This document shows, piece by piece, positions 6,391-9,912 of a stretch of 9,912 nt of DNA (position 1 is the stretch's first letter; each line of letters starts with the position of its first letter). A model generated the notes under the pieces. It saw only the letters and a list, made by a program, of their open reading frames with translations. It was not told the DNA's origin and did not search any database. The stretch spans positions 1 to 9,912 of the forward strand of contig JBKJTP010000056.1 of assembly GCA_046590195.1 (NCBI GenBank), written 5' to 3'. The position numbers were made by a program, and so were the translations under genes. Source of the stretch: JBKJTP01 sp046590195 (GTDB taxonomy: Bacteria; Bacteroidota; Ignavibacteria; Palsa-1295).

Positions 6391-6543
6391 GTCATCCTGA
6401 ACGAAGCGTAACGCACTGAGCGAAGCGAATGAAGTGAAGCCGAGTCGAATGATCTCATTCTACTTGCTCACGGAATACACGGGCAGATTTCTCCACTTTA
6501 CTTCATTTCGCTTCGCTCAATTCCGTAAAGTGTCGAAATGATC
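6391..6543. repeat. Composite MITE-like repeat, copy 2
   Basis: The left half runs from GTCATCCTGA (6391-6400) to GATCTC (6451-6456). The right half runs from AGATTTCTCC (6485-6494) to CGAAATGAT (6534-6542). Core 11-mer GAGCGAAGCGA is exact at 6418-6428 and, inverted, at 6508-6518. The inverted core is flanked by perfect 8-bp arms CACTTTAC (6494-6501) and GTAAAGTG (6525-6532). The middle (6457-6484) contains the complements of TATTCCG and AGTAGAAT found in copy 1. It lies in the convergent gap after the Nudix gene. Confidence 0.65.
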
Positions 6544-6552
6544 GGGGTTGCA

Positions 6553-6573
6553 GCCTCTAGCCTCTAGCCTCTA
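6553..6573. repeat. 7-bp tandem repeat, three units, containing the OmpA gene's stop codon
   Basis: GCCTCTA is repeated exactly three times. Read on the minus strand it is TAGAGGC, so TAG recurs every 7 bp and falls in all three frames. The first TAG (6571-6573) is the stop codon of the OmpA lipoprotein gene. Confidence 0.9.
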
Positions 6574-8118
6574 TCGCTTCACTTCCTCTGTCCGCACCTG
6601 GAATTCAACTCGGCGATTAAGCGCGCGGCCCTCTTCTGTGCCATTGTCAGCGATCGGGTTCTGCTCGCCGTAACCCACTGCGTTGACACGGTTCGATGGA
6701 CCTCCACGACCCACGATATATTGCTTTACCGAGTTTGCGCGATCGTGAGAGAGCTTGTGATTGTATTCATCCGATCCGACGGAATCGGTATAGCCAGCAA
6801 CCGTCGCCATCATTCCTGGATTATCAAGCAACAAGGAGGCTGCGCGATTGAGATCGGGGAATGACTCGCGCTTGAGCGTTGCAGAGTTAAAGTCGAAGAA
6901 CACCAGCAATCTCGTCCTGCCATTCGCTGTTGGGAAGAGATCGATGTTGTGTTGCAGTGCAACGTCGATCTGCTTGGATACTTCATACTGATCGGAGTAG
7001 AAGAGATAGCCGTCTGCTTCAGCAGTGATCGAGTAGGTCTCACCTGGCTGCAGCACGACGAGGTAACGCCCGGTCTGGTCGTCAGATCTAAAGCGTGCTA
7101 CTTCCTCACCAGTCTTGAGATTGGTGACAGTGATCGAAGCGCCCAGCGGCTTCTTCGTTGCTGCATCACGTACAATACCGGAGACGACCGTCGTGCCGCC
7201 CGGAGCAAATGGATTCGGATCGACGGAGAAGACGTCGAGTCCGCCGAGCGATGTATCGCGATTGGATGCAACGAACGCATGCAGCGTACCGAGCTCCGCA
7301 GAGAAGAACATCTCATCCGCTTTGCTATTGACCGGTGTGCCTGCATTTACTGGCTCACCCCACACACCGCCGACATTGCGCGATACGAATACATCGTATC
7401 CGCCAAGCCCTGGCTTACCGAGACTCGAATAATACAGCGTTCGGCTATCTCCGCCGATAAATGGCGATGCTTCGTGATACGGCGTGTTGACGACCGAGCC
7501 GAGATTCTGCGGCGCGGTCCAGTTGTCGCCGACGCGTGTCGAAACATAAATATCCTGCTCGCCGATACCGCCTTCACGATCGCTCACGAAATAGAGCGTG
7601 CGGCCATCGGATGCGAGTGTGGGATGCGACTCCCAATCTTCGGTATTTAGCGCGCTGAGATTACGGATGTTCATCCAGCGCCCACCGACATAATCGGCCT
7701 GATAGAGATCCGATCTGCCAACTTCATTATCGCGGCCAGCGGCAGCGAAGATCATCGTTAGTCCATCGGGTGTGAACGTCGCTGTGCCTTCGTTCTCGGA
7801 CGTGTTCACGCCTTCGAGTCCGGAGAACAATGCCTGTGTTGGATCTTCCTTGATGTTTCCAAGCGAGGTGTTCGAGCGAAACAGATCCTGGCGGCCTGCA
7901 CCTGCACTGCGGTTACTGGTGAGGATCGCGTATTGTCCGGCAGGACCCTGTACAAGACCGAAATCATCATCGACGGTATTGACGCCTTGCGGCAGACGCG
8001 TGACGACGACCTCGGGATGATCGGTCACCTGATTTGGCTTAAGCGTAACCGCGTTCTGATTGCTTGACCCGCAACCATACGCGACGAATAGAAATGCAAC
8101 GAGTAAAAGCTTCTTCAT
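6571..8118 (-). CDS. OmpA-family lipoprotein: PD40 propeller, CRD domain, OmpA C-terminal domain
   Basis: From the ATG at 8118 the protein has 515 residues. An earlier in-frame TTG at 8154 would put 12 residues in front of MKKLLLVAFLF and spoil the signal, so I prefer ATG. The lipobox VAYGC gives Cys16. About five PD40 repeats (about 50-300) show motifs such as TPDGLTMIFAAA and DGRTLYFVSDR, with GxxDIY/GGYDVF ends, typical of a beta-propeller. A CRD sandwich follows (about 309-385), then OmpA_C (about 403-512) with GYTDSVGSDEYNHKLSHDRA and NRRVEF. Asp445 and Arg460, 15 residues apart, match the pair that binds diaminopimelate in peptidoglycan. It should anchor the outer membrane to the cell wall. 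The domain order resembles PorE of the type IX secretion system, but without a TPR region. The barrel gene ends 32 bp upstream, so the two are likely co-transcribed. Confidence 0.93.
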   Translation of the reverse strand: MKKLLLVAFLFVAYGCGSSNQNAVTLKPNQVTDHPEVVVTRLPQGVNTVDDDFGLVQGPAGQYAILTSNRSAGAGRQDLFRSNTSLGNIKEDPTQALFSGLEGVNTSENEGTATFTPDGLTMIFAAAGRDNEVGRSDLYQADYVGGRWMNIRNLSALNTEDWESHPTLASDGRTLYFVSDREGGIGEQDIYVSTRVGDNWTAPQNLGSVVNTPYHEASPFIGGDSRTLYYSSLGKPGLGGYDVFVSRNVGGVWGEPVNAGTPVNSKADEMFFSAELGTLHAFVASNRDTSLGGLDVFSVDPNPFAPGGTTVVSGIVRDAATKKPLGASITVTNLKTGEEVARFRSDDQTGRYLVVLQPGETYSITAEADGYLFYSDQYEVSKQIDVALQHNIDLFPTANGRTRLLVFFDFNSATLKRESFPDLNRAASLLLDNPGMMATVAGYTDSVGSDEYNHKLSHDRANSVKQYIVGRGGPSNRVNAVGYGEQNPIADNGTEEGRALNRRVEFQVRTEEVKR

Positions 8119-8150
8119 CTGAGGTATGAACGACTGTGTCGTGAGCGAGA

Positions 8151-9050
8151 TCAAAGTTCGTAACGGATTGCGAGGATGCCCGCAAAGGTGATCGGGTTTG
8201 GTGTGCCCGTGTAGCCTGTCAGCTTGTAGGTGTCGTTGCTCGTGCTCGAGAAGACTTGCGTGATCGGCATCGCGACAGTGATCTCTGGGTTCAGCGTCCA
8301 GCGATATCCGATCGGTATCGGATAACCTATAAGCGCCTTGATCTCGAAGAGAAAGCTGTTCAGCTCCTTGTCGTATTCGTAGCCAGCGCGGTAATCCTTC
8401 ACGCCGATCGCCTGATTCGTTGCAAAGTCGACAAAACTAAGATCTTCCGGACCGCCAAGTGTTTGGCGAATATCATAGTGATCGAAGAACATGAAGTTGA
8501 ACGCTGGGCCACCACCGAGATAGAGACCACCAAGACCCTCGAACGAATACTTCGCGAATCCTTCGAGTGTGATGTAGCGAAGCGTGAGCGTGTAATCGTT
8601 TGTGAGTGGTGCTTGAGCCTCGTTATTGTCGGCGTCGATGTAGGTCAGTTGCTCTGTCGCATTCCAGTTGCCGCGACGATCGTTGTAGTTCAGCTTCGCC
8701 AGGATGCTCCAGGCATCTGTGATCGAAAAATCGGCGGCGATACCCAGGTGCATTCCGAAGAGCGGGTTGAAGCCATCGGGAAAGCGCATGTGCATGGTGT
8801 CGGGCCCATCGGAGTAGGGATACTTTGCGACGAACATCGTCGGCTCCCCAGACATCCAGATCGGCAGCGTAGTCCCGATCTCAAAGCCCAGCCTGATCGG
8901 CATCGGCCGATCGGAATAAAGCACATTCGCGCGGCCACGCTGAGCGATGGACTCAGTCGCAACAAATAGCGGAATTGCTAGCAGGAGAAAAGTAAGTAAG
9001 CGGAGGAGCGGCTGGTGTAGCGGCTGTCTCAAAAGCTGTTGCAGGGTCAT
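8151..9050 (-). CDS. Outer-membrane beta-barrel protein
   Basis: The product has 299 residues from the ATG at 9050; an in-frame TTG at 9065 adds five residues and is less likely. A basic, Leu-rich signal peptide (about 1-37, LLTFLLLAIPLFVATESIAQ) is probably cleaved near SIA-Q. The mature part alternates polar and aromatic residues in strands such as IRLGFEIGTTLPIW, WSILAKLNYNDRRGNW, YTLTLRYITLEGFAKYSF and GLYLGGGPAFNFMF, and it ends in FAGILAIRYEL, a strand-like C-terminus. This is the usual look of a small outer-membrane barrel with perhaps 8-12 strands. It lacks the features I know of PorP/SprF. It precedes the PD40-OmpA lipoprotein gene by 32 bp, so the barrel may be its membrane partner. 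There are no Cys residues and no enzyme motifs. Confidence 0.85.
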   Translation of the reverse strand: MTLQQLLRQPLHQPLLRLLTFLLLAIPLFVATESIAQRGRANVLYSDRPMPIRLGFEIGTTLPIWMSGEPTMFVAKYPYSDGPDTMHMRFPDGFNPLFGMHLGIAADFSITDAWSILAKLNYNDRRGNWNATEQLTYIDADNNEAQAPLTNDYTLTLRYITLEGFAKYSFEGLGGLYLGGGPAFNFMFFDHYDIRQTLGGPEDLSFVDFATNQAIGVKDYRAGYEYDKELNSFLFEIKALIGYPIPIGYRWTLNPEITVAMPITQVFSSTSNDTYKLTGYTGTPNPITFAGILAIRYEL

Positions 9051-9124
9051 GTACAATTTGGTCAATGACCTTCGAGGCTTTCATATTTCATGCCTGAGTG
9101 AAAGCGTCCAGAGCGGAGAAGCCG

Positions 9125-9778
9125 TTATTCTTCGTCAAATAATGTCATCTCGCTCGGGCGCCGGAAGAGGTCCGTCCGTAGATCTTTATCGCGGTTTGTG
9201 AGCCCGTATTTCTTACGCGCGATCCGGAAGACGTTCTGCACGTAGTCCGCGTATCCGCCCTCTCCGCGCATCCGGCTGGAGAAATTCGGGTCATTGAGCT
9301 TGCCATCTCGCACCATCTCGATGCGCGTCAGGATGCGGTTCGCTTGCAGCGGCATATATCGCTCAAGCCAGTCTTTGAAGATCGGCGCAACGCCGAGCGG
9401 CAAGCGGACCATGTTGTATCCAGCCGATGTCGCACCAGCTTCCGATGCAGCTTTCAGGATCGGCATGATCTCGTCGTCGTTCAGACCGGGAATGACAGGT
9501 CCGATCATCACCGCTGCAGGTACGCCAAGATCGCTCAACGTCTTGATCGAGAGCAATCTGCGCTCAGGCGTTGAGGTGCGAGGCTCGAGCACACGCGCCA
9601 GCTTTCGATCAAGCGTAGTGATCGAGTGAGCAACGATCACGAGGTTTTTCTTCGCTAATTCAGCAAGAATATCTTTATCTCGCATCACGAGCGCGTTCTT
9701 CGTGATGACCGCAACAGGATTGCGATACTCGAGAAATACCTCTAGCATGCGCCGAGTCAGCTCATACTTCTTCTCGGC
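9125..9778 (-). CDS. Radical SAM protein, PA0069/SplB-like (5' truncated)
   Basis: The readable frame ends at TAA (9125-9127) and gives 207 residues from an internal Met at 9748, plus ten in-frame residues (AEKKYELTRR) up to 9778. Beyond that the sequence is an inverted copy of the gene itself, so the true 5' part, including the CxxxCxxC iron-sulfur motif, is absent. Recognisable family stretches are NPVAVITKNALVMRD, SITTLDRKLARVLEPR, VMIGPVIPGLNDDEI and RLPLGVAPIFKDWLERYMP, as in the PA0069-type branch of COG1533 radical SAM proteins. The reaction is unknown. MLEVF is inside the conserved domain, so the Met at 9748 is not the real start. The barrel gene starts 74 bp after the stop on the same strand; a 7-bp stem GCTTTCA/TGAAAGC at 9077-9105 lies between, without a T tract. 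Confidence 0.88.
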   Translation of the reverse strand, partial: AEKKYELTRRMLEVFLEYRNPVAVITKNALVMRDKDILAELAKKNLVIVAHSITTLDRKLARVLEPRTSTPERRLLSIKTLSDLGVPAAVMIGPVIPGLNDDEIMPILKAASEAGATSAGYNMVRLPLGVAPIFKDWLERYMPLQANRILTRIEMVRDGKLNDPNFSSRMRGEGGYADYVQNVFRIARKKYGLTNRDKDLRTDLFRRPSEMTLFDEE

Positions 9779-9912
9779 GCATGCTGGAGGTGTTTCTGGA
9801 GTATCGCAATCCCGTCGCGATCATTACGAAGAACGCGCTCGTGATGCGAGATAAAGATATTCTTGCTGAATTAGCGAAGAAAAACCTCGTGATCGTTGCT
9901 CACTCGATCACT
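9617..9912. repeat. Long foldback (inverted repeat) at the window end, probably chimeric
   Basis: Positions 9617-9748 and 9781-9912 are inverted copies of 132 bp with 7 mismatches. The spacer 9749-9780 is itself a hairpin: GCGCCGAG (9749-9756) and CTCGGCGC (9773-9780) are exact inverses around a 16-nt loop that carries the genuine minus-strand gene sequence. The right arm encodes the same protein segment on the plus strand, MLEVFLEYRNPVA, with one later Val-to-Ile change, and runs off the window without a stop. It is not a separate gene. Confidence 0.9.

Noticed and set aside
6949..7650. 233-codon plus-strand frame
   Set aside because: Antisense to the PD40/CRD part of the OmpA lipoprotein gene, whose motifs leave no doubt about the coding strand.
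8256..8969. 237-codon plus-strand frame
   Set aside because: Lies wholly antisense to the barrel gene, is rich in Arg, Val and Ile as expected of a shadow, and has no domain pattern.
9781..9912. Second, plus-strand radical SAM gene start (MLEVF...)
   Set aside because: It is the inverted arm of the foldback; the Met is internal to the family domain, and the upstream sequence is the hairpin rather than a promoter or the radical SAM N-terminus.

Overview
The window looks like a metagenome-style contig from a Bacteroidota/FCB-group bacterium, possibly near the Ignavibacteria/Kapabacteria side. That finer placement is a guess. The evidence is a DUF4292-type lipoprotein, a PD40 plus carboxypeptidase-regulatory-like (CRD) plus OmpA lipoprotein behind an outer-membrane barrel, a TTTG/TAnnTTTG promoter, several lipobox-bearing envelope proteins, and starts that mostly lack Shine-Dalgarno sequences. 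Base composition is close to balanced. No phage, plasmid, CRISPR, tRNA or rRNA is visible.

Layout. Positions 1-1937 (minus) hold a tightly packed unit read as lipoprotein, then ABC ATPase, then the N-terminus of a membrane protein cut by the window edge. The first two genes overlap by 4 bp and the third starts 18 bp later. After a featureless 429-bp divergent gap comes a small secreted CRD protein (2367-2804, plus), then an intrinsic terminator. A second, stronger terminator at 3048-3079 closes a stretch with four consecutive hairpins and no credible ORF, which is a candidate non-coding RNA. A MITE-like repeat (3114-3294) follows and reaches into the 3' end of an HI0933/BaiN-type flavoprotein gene (3265-4563, minus).

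A second 429-bp divergent gap precedes an unusual acidic/basic lipoprotein with a Spy/CpxP-like C-terminus (4993-5784, plus). Its terminator runs directly into the promoter of a Nudix hydrolase gene (5974-6387, plus), which is probably leaderless. A second copy of the repeat (6391-6543) and a 7-bp tandem repeat fill the convergent gap before an envelope gene pair on the minus strand: an outer-membrane barrel (8151-9050) and a PD40-CRD-OmpA lipoprotein (6571-8118). Upstream of these, on the same strand, is a radical SAM gene (PA0069/SplB-like) lacking its 5' end.

The window ends in a 296-bp foldback: its last 132 bases are an inverted, slightly diverged copy of the radical SAM gene. I read this as a chimera or assembly junction until shown otherwise. 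The theme of the window is the cell envelope: a lipoprotein/ABC unit, a peptidoglycan-anchoring OmpA lipoprotein with its barrel, and two further exported proteins. The flavoprotein, Nudix enzyme and radical SAM enzyme are separate housekeeping-type genes. I found no clearly new defence or mobile system. The most interesting unexplained items are the candidate RNA, the composite repeat family and the foldback end.
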